From Ruminiclostridium sp. (GTDB lineage Bacteria > Bacillota_A > Clostridia > Oscillospirales > Oscillospiraceae): a stretch of 28,621 bases of DNA. Numbering within the stretch: the first letter of the stretch is position 1; the number at the start of each line of letters is the position of its first letter. Shown one piece after another: positions 14,596 to 21,310 of this stretch. Position numbers and translations under genes: made by a program. Location of the stretch: the NCBI GenBank assembly GCA_017521345.1, contig JAFXCU010000067.1, forward strand, positions 1 to 28,621, read 5' to 3'. The notes under the pieces were generated by a model. The model was not told the DNA's origin, did not search any database, and saw only the letters and a list, made by a program, of their open reading frames with translations.

Positions 14596-16029
14596 ATGGT
14601 CTTTGCAAGTATGCTGTTCGTGTTTTTCTTCCTGACAGCAAACCTCATTTCACAGATCGTACTCAAGACCCCCAGGGCGAAAAACATCGCCATGCTGGTC
14701 TTTTCCATGATCTTCTACAGCTGGGGCGGGCCCCGGTATCTCTTCCTGCTGCTGGCCATGGTGGCCATCTGCTGGGTGGGCGGACTTCAGGTCCAGAAAC
14801 GGGAGGATGGAAAAGAGCGAAAGCTGGCCCTGGTCATCACCATCGCCCTGTGCCTGGTAATCTTGGGCATTTTCAAGTACACCGGCTTCTTCCTGTCCAC
14901 CTTCCAGGGGATCTTCGGGGTGCCCGAGCACATCCCCAGCATCGTCCTGCCCATCGGCATCTCCTTCTACACCTTCCAGCTCATCTCCTATGTGGTGGAC
15001 GTGTACCGGAAGGAGGTCCCCGCCCAGGAGAAGTACTGGGTCCTGCTCCTGTACGCCAGCCTCTTCCACCAGTGCATCGCTGGCCCCATCGTCCGCTACC
15101 AGGACATCCACCAGGACATCATCCGCCGCCGTGCCACCCCTGCCGAAATCAGCCGGGGCGTGAGCCGGTTTACCGTGGGCCTGGCCAAGAAGGCCATCCT
15201 GGCCAACGGCTGCGCCGCGGTGGCCGACACCTTCTTCGAGGTGGGAGCCGCTGAACTGGCTGCCGTTCCCGCCCTGGGCATCCTCCTGGCGGCCTTCGCC
15301 TTCACCCTCCAGATCTACCTGGACTTCTCTGCCTACTCCGACATGGCCATCGGCATGGGCCTCATGTGCGGCTTCCATTATAAAGAGAACTTCAACTACC
15401 CCTACCAGTCCACCTCCATCGGGGAGTTCTGGCGGCGGTGGCACATCTCTCTGGGCTCCTTCTTCCGGGACTATGTGTACATCCCCCTGGGGGGCAACCG
15501 CTGCACCGTCCCCCTGCAGGTGAGGAACCTCTTTGTGGTCTGGTTCCTTACCGGCCTGTGGCACGGCGCCAGCTGGAACTTCGTCCTGTGGGGCCTGTAC
15601 TTCGGCTTCCTCATCGGCCTGGAGCGGTTCGTGCTGAAGGACAAGCTGGACCGGGTGCCCCTGCCCCTGCGGGGCCTTGGTGTCTTTGTGCTGGTCCTCT
15701 TCAGCTGGATCCTTTTTAAGTTCACCGACTTTGAACTCCTGGGCATCGCAGTGAAGGGCCTTTTCGGGCTCAACGGCAACGGCTTCACGGGTGCCGCCGT
15801 GGGCCTGGCCCTGAAGAACAACCTCTTCTTCCTGATTTTCAGCACCATCGCCTGCTTCCCCATTGGCAGGATGGTCCGGAACATCCTGGGCAACCTCTCC
15901 AAGCAAAACACGGCCTTTTTCTGGGTGAATGCCGTCTGGGAGGCTGCCCACCCGGCCCTCCTGCTGATCCTCTCCGCCATGGCCCTGGCCGGGGACAGCT
16001 ACAATCCCTTCCTGTACTTCCAGTTCTGA
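14596..16029 (+). CDS. MBOAT family O-acyltransferase (AlgI-like)
   Basis: A 477-residue multi-pass membrane protein that moves acyl groups, usually acetyl, across the membrane to a surface glycan. Hallmarks in order: LPIGISFYTFQLISYVVDVY (about 119-138), AGPIVRYQDI (about 162-171), FDLFxAYSD-type YLDFSAYSDMAIGMG (241-255), FWRRWHISLGSFFRDYVYIP (His283), and GLWHGASWNFVLWG (His323, the catalytic histidine of the family). Length matches AlgI. The start at 14596 is chosen from the ribosome binding site spacing. The next gene, 19 bases downstream, is a DHHW protein of the AlgJ/AlgX type, which supplies the extracytoplasmic acyl-transfer step in such systems. No glycan synthesis genes are nearby, so the acceptor is unknown. 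Confidence 0.93.
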   Translation: MVFASMLFVFFFLTANLISQIVLKTPRAKNIAMLVFSMIFYSWGGPRYLFLLLAMVAICWVGGLQVQKREDGKERKLALVITIALCLVILGIFKYTGFFLSTFQGIFGVPEHIPSIVLPIGISFYTFQLISYVVDVYRKEVPAQEKYWVLLLYASLFHQCIAGPIVRYQDIHQDIIRRRATPAEISRGVSRFTVGLAKKAILANGCAAVADTFFEVGAAELAAVPALGILLAAFAFTLQIYLDFSAYSDMAIGMGLMCGFHYKENFNYPYQSTSIGEFWRRWHISLGSFFRDYVYIPLGGNRCTVPLQVRNLFVVWFLTGLWHGASWNFVLWGLYFGFLIGLERFVLKDKLDRVPLPLRGLGVFVLVLFSWILFKFTDFELLGIAVKGLFGLNGNGFTGAAVGLALKNNLFFLIFSTIACFPIGRMVRNILGNLSKQNTAFFWVNAVWEAAHPALLLILSAMALAGDSYNPFLYFQF

Positions 16030-16048
16030 GAAAGGGGGAACCGAAAAC

Positions 16049-17356
16049 ATGGACAAAGCACAACGCAAAAAGATCAACGGCCTGGTCCGGGGCATCAAGA
16101 TCCTGGGCTTTGGTCTGGTGCTGGCCGTGATGGGCTTCATCGGCCTGCTTTGGTTTGCCCGGCCGGACACCTCCGTGGTGGAAAAGCGGGACCTGGCGGA
16201 GTTCCCTGAGCTGAGCTGGTCTGACTTCTGGGACGGCAGCTACTTCAAGGCCATCGACACCTGGTACGCCGACACCTTCCCCCTGCGGGAGGGCCTCATT
16301 TCCGGCAGCCAGACCCTGGAAAACCTCTACGGCATCCGGTCTGACCAGATCGTGGGCGAGACCATGACCGCCGATGACATCCCTGATCCCGATGCCTCCG
16401 GGGAGGAGGTCCAGGCGGCAGAGCCGGAGGAGATCCTGCCCGACGGCACCGTCAAGGAGATCGGCGAGATGCAGGGCCAGATCTACATCACCGGGGGCAG
16501 CGGCTACGGCCTGTATTACTTCACCCAGTCCGCCGCCGACAAGTTCGCCGCCACCATGAACCAGGTCTATGCCAATGTGAAAGACAAGGTCAATATGTAC
16601 GTGATGATCTGCCCCATCAGCGCCGGTGTCATGCTGGACCAGACCGTCCTGGACGACATGGGCTGCTCCGACGAGAAGGCCGCCATCGACTACATTTACG
16701 GCAAGATGGATGAGGGTATCCACACGGTGTCTGCCTTTGACAACCTGCGAAAGCACAACGCCGAGTATATCTACTTCCACACCGACCACCACTGGACGGC
16801 TCTGGGGGCTTACTATGCCTACCAGGAGTTCTGCAAGGAGAAGGGGATCGAGTACCACAAGATCGAGGACTTCCAGACCATGGAGTTCCCCGGCTTCCTG
16901 GGGACCTTCGTCTCCTCCTCCAACAACAACGCCGCCCTGACGACCAACCCGGACACGGTGGTGGCCTACGTGCCCAACGGCACCAACGCCATGACCATGC
17001 ACTACACCAACGGGTCTGTGGTGGACTGGTTCGTCATCAACGACGTGTCCAGCTACGCCAAGAGCGAGCTCTACGCCACCTTCGTAGGCGGTGACCGGCC
17101 CTTCTCCTACGCCCACAACCCCAACATCACCGACGGCTCCGCTGTCATGGTGGTGAAGGACTCCTACGGCAACGCCTTCATCCCCTTCCTCATCGACCAC
17201 TATGAGTACGTGTATTGGGTGGATGCCCGGTACACCAGCAACACCATCTCCCAGATGGTGGCCGACTACAACATCCAGGATGTGATCTATCAGGTGCAGA
17301 TCTACAACAGTTCCACCGACAACATGCTGGGCAAATACGCCGCCATTGGACAGTGA
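16049..17356 (+). CDS. DHHW family protein, AlgJ/AlgX-like acyltransferase partner
   Basis: A 435-residue protein with an N-terminal membrane anchor (about residues 16-37, ILGFGLVLAVMGFIGLLWF) and a large extracellular SGNH-like domain. The signature FHTDHHWTALGA (Asp246, His247, His248) supplies the Asp/His pair, and VVKDSYGNAF (Ser372) supplies the nucleophile, as in AlgJ and AlgX, which pass acetyl groups received from the MBOAT protein to polysaccharide. VVEKRDLAEFPELS and FDGxYFxxIDxWYADxFPLR-like segments near residues 43-80 are also family features. An acidic linker at about 108-130 is low-complexity. AAAGGGGG precedes the ATG. Together with the MBOAT gene this forms a complete two-protein acylation module. 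Confidence 0.9.
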   Translation: MDKAQRKKINGLVRGIKILGFGLVLAVMGFIGLLWFARPDTSVVEKRDLAEFPELSWSDFWDGSYFKAIDTWYADTFPLREGLISGSQTLENLYGIRSDQIVGETMTADDIPDPDASGEEVQAAEPEEILPDGTVKEIGEMQGQIYITGGSGYGLYYFTQSAADKFAATMNQVYANVKDKVNMYVMICPISAGVMLDQTVLDDMGCSDEKAAIDYIYGKMDEGIHTVSAFDNLRKHNAEYIYFHTDHHWTALGAYYAYQEFCKEKGIEYHKIEDFQTMEFPGFLGTFVSSSNNNAALTTNPDTVVAYVPNGTNAMTMHYTNGSVVDWFVINDVSSYAKSELYATFVGGDRPFSYAHNPNITDGSAVMVVKDSYGNAFIPFLIDHYEYVYWVDARYTSNTISQMVADYNIQDVIYQVQIYNSSTDNMLGKYAAIGQ

Positions 17357-17360
17357 GAAA

Positions 17361-17396
17361 AAAGACCTTCACACCCTGTGTGAAGGTCTTTTTTTG
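17361..17396 (+). terminator. Terminator of the MBOAT/DHHW operon
   Basis: A 14-bp stem (17361-17374 with 17378-17391) with a CCT loop and TTTTTTT, starting a few bases after the stop codon. Confidence 0.92.
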
Positions 17397-17424
17397 TTGC
17401 AATCTGGATTTGGCGTGATAAAAT
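17397..17424 (+). promoter_or_regulatory. Promoter of the MFS transporter gene
   Basis: TTGCAA (17397-17402), 16 bases, TAAAAT (17419-17424) preceded by TGA as an extended -10. It begins at the end of the preceding terminator's T-run. Confidence 0.65.
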
Positions 17425-17454
17425 GAAGAAAACCGAGTGAAAAGGAGGGGTTCT

Positions 17455-18651
17455 ATGTCCAGATCCTTGGCTCCTACCATAAACTATACCCTCATCCAGG
17501 GCAGCTACTGGGGCTGCTACTGCGCCATCGTCACCTTTTCCAGTGTGTACCTTCTGGCCCAGGGATTCACCAATGCCCAGATCGGCACGGTGATCGCCCT
17601 GTCCAGCGTCCTGTCCGCCGTTCTCCAGCCGGTGTTCTCCGGCCTGGCCGACCGGCTGAAACGGCTCTCCCTGCGGCAGTTCGCCGCCCTGCTGGTGCTC
17701 ATCCAGCTGGCGGCCGGGGCTCTGCTTTTGGTGGTGCCGGGGATGGTGCCCCAGGCCCTGCTCTACGGTGCCCTCATTGTCATGATCCAGGTGGTCCTGC
17801 CCTTGTGCTCCGCCCTGGGCATGGCCTGCATCAACAGCGGCAACCCCATGAACTTCGGTGTGGCCCGAGGGGCCGGGTCCATCTCTTACGGGGTCTTTTC
17901 TTCCCTGGTGGGCCAGCTGGTCCTGTGGTTCGGGGAGGTCTCCATCCCCGTTGCCCTGACCCTTCTGAACCTGGTTCTCATGGGGTCCATCCTGGCCTTT
18001 AAGTTCAAGGGCATGGAGGACGGCCCCCGGGAAGAAGTGGTTCAGGAAAAGAAAACCAAGGGCGGGAAACCCTTCCCTCTCAAGTACCACGGGGTCATCC
18101 CTCTGGTCCTGGGCGTGGTCCTTCTTCTGGTGAGCCACAATGTCCTGAACACCTTCGCCTTCCAGATCGTCACCCCTCTGGGGGGCGACAGTGCCGCCAT
18201 GGGCAATATGCTTCTGGTCCAGTCCCTGGTGGAGCTCCCCGTCATGTTCCTCTTCTCCTGGATGATCGTGAAAGCCAGCAGCCGGTTCTGGCTGTGCGTC
18301 TCTGGCGTGGGCTTTTTCCTCCACGCCCTGGGTGCCTTCCTGGCCCCCAATATGTTCTGGATGACCGTCATCCAGATCTTTGAGATGCCCGGCTACGCCG
18401 TCTTTGCCCTGGCCTCCATCTACTTTGTCAACGAAATGGTGGACGAGAGCGAGCGGGTCCAGGGCCAGGCCTGGATCACCATGGCCATGACCCTGGGAAA
18501 CGTCCTGGCCAGCTTTGTGGGCGGCCTTCTGCTGGACTACACCAGCGTCTTCGTCCTGCTGACCTTCGCCTCCCTGGCGGGCGCAGTGGGCATGCTGATC
18601 TTCTTCCTCCTTCTGCGGAAGGGGAGCAGGACCCTGACCCCTGTGGAATAA
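17455..18651 (+). CDS. MFS transporter
   Basis: A 398-residue protein with about 12 hydrophobic helices in two halves joined by a charged cytoplasmic loop at about residues 183-204 (FKGMEDGPREEVVQEKKTKG). The N-terminus YTLIQGSYWGCYCAIVTFSS followed by VYLLAQGFTNAQIGTVIALS and GLADRLKRLS is the pattern of the LacY-related 'MFS_1-like' group, which includes sugar and nucleoside symporters. The substrate cannot be assigned. The start at 17455 follows AGGAGGGG; the in-frame ATG at 17437 overlaps that site. It stands alone in its transcript, with a promoter upstream and a terminator downstream after an unusual hairpin array. Confidence 0.88.
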   Translation: MSRSLAPTINYTLIQGSYWGCYCAIVTFSSVYLLAQGFTNAQIGTVIALSSVLSAVLQPVFSGLADRLKRLSLRQFAALLVLIQLAAGALLLVVPGMVPQALLYGALIVMIQVVLPLCSALGMACINSGNPMNFGVARGAGSISYGVFSSLVGQLVLWFGEVSIPVALTLLNLVLMGSILAFKFKGMEDGPREEVVQEKKTKGGKPFPLKYHGVIPLVLGVVLLLVSHNVLNTFAFQIVTPLGGDSAAMGNMLLVQSLVELPVMFLFSWMIVKASSRFWLCVSGVGFFLHALGAFLAPNMFWMTVIQIFEMPGYAVFALASIYFVNEMVDESERVQGQAWITMAMTLGNVLASFVGGLLLDYTSVFVLLTFASLAGAVGMLIFFLLLRKGSRTLTPVE

Positions 18652-18654
18652 CAA

Positions 18655-18799
18655 GTGGCCGCGGCAAAATGCAGCGGCCACAGTGAAATTGAGCCAATGG
18701 CTCAGTGAAATACGCTTACAGCGTGTGAAATTCGGCCTTTGGCCGAGTGAAATTGCCCCTTCGGGGCAGTTTGTGGTGTCCCTGCGGGACAAATGAAAT
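18655..18799. repeat. Array of six small hairpins spaced by GTGAAAT
   Basis: Short palindromes with unrelated stems (18655-18681, 18691-18703, 18712-18724, 18733-18745, 18755-18767, 18778-18790) are separated by GTGAAAT at 18683, 18705, 18725 and 18747, and by the variant ATGAAAT at 18793. The first four GTGAAAT copies recur every 20-22 bases. Stems differ while the spacer is constant, the reverse of a CRISPR array. It fills the gap between the MFS stop codon and its terminator, so it is transcribed in the 3' untranslated region. Confidence 0.85.
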
Positions 18800-18803
18800 G
18801 CAT

Positions 18804-18835
18804 AACGGCTGATGCGGTTGCGTCAGCCGTTTTTT
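18804..18835 (+). terminator. Terminator of the MFS gene, overlapping the end of the TetR gene
   Basis: Stem AACGGCTGA/TCAGCCGTT (18804-18812 with 18823-18831), followed by a T-run to 18835. The 3' arm and T-run double as the last codons and stop of the convergent TetR gene. Confidence 0.82.
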
Positions 18836-19398
18836 GCAGTCAAAAGGGGGCGAAGGACACTCTGGATGGCCTCCATCACCTGCTCCATCCCATCCTCCCC
18901 GGCGGTGCGCCGTTCCTCTCCCGGCAGGCGGACCATCAGCAGAAGGGTAAGGGTGCGAATGGCCGTCCCGTGCTGACCGGGCCAGGCCTCCGGGGCCAGG
19001 ATGCCCGCTGCCTCCAGGGTCTGGAAGCAGGCGGTCAGATCCTGCCGGACCTTCCCCAGCATCTCCTGCTGGATGTTGGCCAGCAGGGGGGAGGTCTGGG
19101 CCAGCTGGTGGTAGCTGTCAAAGTAGAAGGCATAGGTCTGCTGGACCTCCAGCATGTGGCGGGAGTAGGCTGTCAGGTCCTCCAGGGTCTGGGGCGCCGG
19201 GGGCGGGCTTCCCGTCCGGTCCGGGTCCAGGATCATGGCTTCCAGCAGGTTCTCCTTCTTTTTGAAGTGATAGGTCAGGTTCCCCACGCTGATGCCCAGC
19301 TCCCTGGCGATGTCCCGCATGGACACCCCGTTGTAGCCGTGCCGGTCAAAGAGCCTGCGGGCGCAGGCCAGGATATCCTGTCTGGTGCTCTGGGCCAT
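18823..19398 (-). CDS. TetR/AcrR family transcriptional regulator
   Basis: A 191-residue repressor. The N-terminal DNA-binding domain has the standard pattern RQDILACARRLFDRHGYNGV then SMRDIARELGISVGNLTYHF and KKKENLLEAM (helix-turn-helix about residues 27-46). The C-terminal 130 residues are the variable helical ligand domain, here with Trp, Phe and Tyr residues suited to a hydrophobic ligand. It is divergent from a MATE exporter across a 97-base gap with a large palindrome containing both promoters, so it most likely represses itself and the exporter until a substrate of the pump binds. GGGAGGG precedes the ATG. Confidence 0.93.
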   Translation of the reverse strand: MAQSTRQDILACARRLFDRHGYNGVSMRDIARELGISVGNLTYHFKKKENLLEAMILDPDRTGSPPPAPQTLEDLTAYSRHMLEVQQTYAFYFDSYHQLAQTSPLLANIQQEMLGKVRQDLTACFQTLEAAGILAPEAWPGQHGTAIRTLTLLLMVRLPGEERRTAGEDGMEQVMEAIQSVLRPLLTAKNG

Positions 19399-19423
19399 GG
19401 GTTTCCCTCCCTTGGAATTTCTG

Positions 19424-19457
19424 TTGACAGGATACCACGGAGGTGCTATCCTGTCAA
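19424..19457. promoter_or_regulatory. Palindromic operator with two superimposed divergent promoters
   Basis: Perfect 11-bp arms TTGACAGGATA (19424-19434) and TATCCTGTCAA (19447-19457), with a 12-base spacer. On the plus strand this reads TTGACA, 17 bases, TATCCT; on the minus strand it reads exactly the same. The two promoters therefore occupy the same 34 bp face to face, one driving the MATE gene and one tetR, within a site suited to a TetR dimer or dimer pair. Confidence 0.85.
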
Positions 19458-19495
19458 ATAGGACAACGTACTAAAATAAAGAAGGAGGGACGGTC

Positions 19496-20887
19496 ATGCC
19501 CCCGAAACCCATGGGAGGGCCTCCCGGGAACAACCCCCTGGGCTTTGCCCCCATCCCCAAGCTTCTCATCCAGTTTGCCATCCCCGCCATCCTCAGCGCC
19601 CTGCTGGGTGCGGTGTACAACCTAACCGACCAGATCTTCATCGGCCAGAAGATCGGCTATCTGGCCAATGCCGCCACCACCGTGGCCTATCCTCTCACCA
19701 TCGTCTGCGGTGCTCTGGGCCTGCTCTTCGGCATCGGTGCCACGGTCCATTTCAATATCCTCCAGGGCAAGGGGCAGATCGACGAGGCCCTGAACTACGG
19801 TGCCAAGGGGATCACCATGGTGTCGGTCTGCGGTCTTTCCGTCATGGTCCTGACCCTGGTCTTCACCACCCCCATCCTCTACCTCTTCGGCGCCACGGAA
19901 GAGGTCCTGCCCTACGCCCAGACCTACCTGCGGATCACCGCCATCGGCATCCCCTTCCTGATGCTCACCAACGGCGGCACCCTGCTCATCCGGGCGGACG
20001 GCAGCCCCAAGTATACCCTCATGTGCTCCGTGGCCGGTGTGGCCACCAACATCGGGCTGGACTTCCTCTTCCTGTACCCCCTGGGCATGGGGGTGGAGGG
20101 TGCCGCCCTGGCCACCATCCTGGGCCAGATCCTGTCGGCCATCCTGGTGGTCCGCTACCTGCGCCACCTGAAGACCGGCCCGTTGAAGAAGGAATACTTT
20201 AAGGTCCAGAAATCCTATGTGGCGGACATGGTGAAGATCGGCGCCGCCGCCAGCCTGAACCAGGTGGCCATGCTCCTGAGCCAGGTGGTGCTGAATTCCT
20301 CCCTCCGGCACTACGGCGAGCTGTCGGCCTACGGCAGCTCCGAGGCCCTGGCCGCCGCCGGCGTGGTGGCCAAGGTGAATATGATCTTCTATTCGGTCAT
20401 CATCGGCTTCTCTGTGGGCTGTGAGCCCATTATGGGCTTCAACTACGGGGCCAAAAACTACGCCCGGGTCCGGGAGACCTACCGCAAGACCCTCATCTTC
20501 GTGGTGGTCATCGGCCTGGTGGAGTTCGCCTGCTTCTGGCTCTTCCCCGGCCAGATGCTGTCGGTCTTCGGCGACGGCACCGCCGCCTACGGGGACTTCG
20601 CCATCCGGTACATGCACATCTTCATGTTCATGGTGGCCATCAACGGCATCGCTCCCGTCACCATGAACATGCTCAGCAGCACCGGTAAGGCCAAGCGGGG
20701 GACGGTCATCTCCCTCACCCGGCAGATCTTCCTCTTCCTGCCTCTGCTGGTGATCCTGCCCCTTTTCCTGGGGCTGGACGGCGTTCTCTTTGCCGGACCC
20801 ATTGCAGATTGCCTTGCCATGATCATCGCTTTGCTGGTGGTCCGGCCGGAACTGGTCAAAATGAAAGAGGAAGAAGCCGCAGCGTGA
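19496..20887 (+). CDS. MATE family efflux transporter (third of three, MepA-like)
   Basis: A 463-residue polytopic exporter. After a Pro/Gly-rich cytoplasmic start (MPPKPMGGPPGNNPLGFAPI) comes PKLLIQFAIPAILSALLGAV then YNLTDQIFIGQKIGYLANAA, the MATE signature closest in style to MepA-type pumps. PLGMGVEGAALATILGQ and IIGFSVGCEPIMGFNYGAKN are further family segments in the two halves. The ribosome binding site AAGGAGGG precedes the ATG. It is transcribed away from a TetR regulator across a shared palindrome, so it is the best candidate in the window for an inducible drug or bile-compound exporter; the inducer is unknown. Confidence 0.94.
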   Translation: MPPKPMGGPPGNNPLGFAPIPKLLIQFAIPAILSALLGAVYNLTDQIFIGQKIGYLANAATTVAYPLTIVCGALGLLFGIGATVHFNILQGKGQIDEALNYGAKGITMVSVCGLSVMVLTLVFTTPILYLFGATEEVLPYAQTYLRITAIGIPFLMLTNGGTLLIRADGSPKYTLMCSVAGVATNIGLDFLFLYPLGMGVEGAALATILGQILSAILVVRYLRHLKTGPLKKEYFKVQKSYVADMVKIGAAASLNQVAMLLSQVVLNSSLRHYGELSAYGSSEALAAAGVVAKVNMIFYSVIIGFSVGCEPIMGFNYGAKNYARVRETYRKTLIFVVVIGLVEFACFWLFPGQMLSVFGDGTAAYGDFAIRYMHIFMFMVAINGIAPVTMNMLSSTGKAKRGTVISLTRQIFLFLPLLVILPLFLGLDGVLFAGPIADCLAMIIALLVVRPELVKMKEEEAAA

Positions 20888-20913
20888 GCCGCTGAGGCAG
20901 CGGACTGATCCGC

Positions 20914-20953
20914 AGAAATCCCGGTACTTCCTGTGCCGGGGTTTCTATTTTTT
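20914..20953 (+). terminator. Terminator of the third MATE gene
   Basis: A stem of about 14 pairs with wobble (20914-20927 with 20933-20946) and a TTCCT loop, followed by ATTTTTT. Confidence 0.85.
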
Positions 20954-20974
20954 AATAAGTGGAGGAAAAATACG

Positions 20975-21003
20975 TTGACAGGGAGAATTTGGGTTACTAT
21001 AAT
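20975..21003 (+). promoter_or_regulatory. Consensus promoter of the gcv operon
   Basis: TTGACA (20975-20980), 17 bases, TATAAT (20998-21003): a full consensus sigma-A promoter, with the start expected near 21010. Strong initiation is consistent with control being exerted afterwards by the riboswitch. Confidence 0.93.
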
Positions 21004-21074
21004 AAAATTATCAACCCCCTGTCCAGATGGAATAGATTCCAAAAGGACAGACTAACCACATATTGTCGGATGAT

Positions 21075-21150
21075 AAAACCGGGAGATGCCGTGCCCCTGT
21101 GCACGGAGCCGAAGGGGCCGCAAAAACTCTCAGGCAAAAGGACCGGTTTT
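21075..21150 (+). ncRNA. Glycine riboswitch, aptamer 1
   Basis: The P1 helix AAAACCGG (21075-21082) pairs with CCGGTTTT (21143-21150). Between them are the conserved core segments GGGAGA, GCCGAAGGGGC and ACTCTCAGGCAAAAGGAC that define the class. It is separated from the second aptamer by a short linker, the usual tandem arrangement. Confidence 0.93.
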
Positions 21151-21157
21151 GGACGAG

Positions 21158-21230
21158 ACTCCGGAGAGCGAGTTCGCACCGAAGAGGCAATCCGCCCCAG
21201 GCGGAGAAACTTTCAGGTCAGGTACGGAGG
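21158..21230 (+). ncRNA. Glycine riboswitch, aptamer 2
   Basis: P1 is CTCCG (21159-21163) with CGGAG (21225-21229). The core has CGGAGAGCG, GCACCGAAGAGGCAA and AACTTTCAGGTCAGG. This aptamer is closer to the expression platform, and its P1 3' strand is shared with the terminator that follows. Confidence 0.92.
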
Positions 21231-21275
21231 CACAGAACTTGACATGGGTGCAAGGGCTGTGTCTCTTTTTGTTTT
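21227..21275 (+). terminator. Riboswitch expression-platform terminator
   Basis: GAGGCACAG (21227-21235) can pair with CTGTGTCTC (21257-21265, one G-U pair), followed by TTTTTGTTTT. The first bases of the 5' arm are the 3' strand of aptamer 2 P1, so P1 and the terminator exclude each other. Confidence 0.75.
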
Positions 21276-21310
21276 CCGTGTCAAAAAATGAAAAAAAGGA
21301 GCGAGTTATT

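Noticed and set aside
18655..18799. CRISPR array
   Set aside because: The constant unit is only seven bases and the variable parts are palindromes of 13-27 bases rather than unique spacers; no cas genes are present.
21086..21310. N-terminal extension of gcvT through the riboswitch
   Set aside because: The frame is open by chance; the region is a tandem glycine aptamer and terminator, and the only good ribosome binding site is before 21311.
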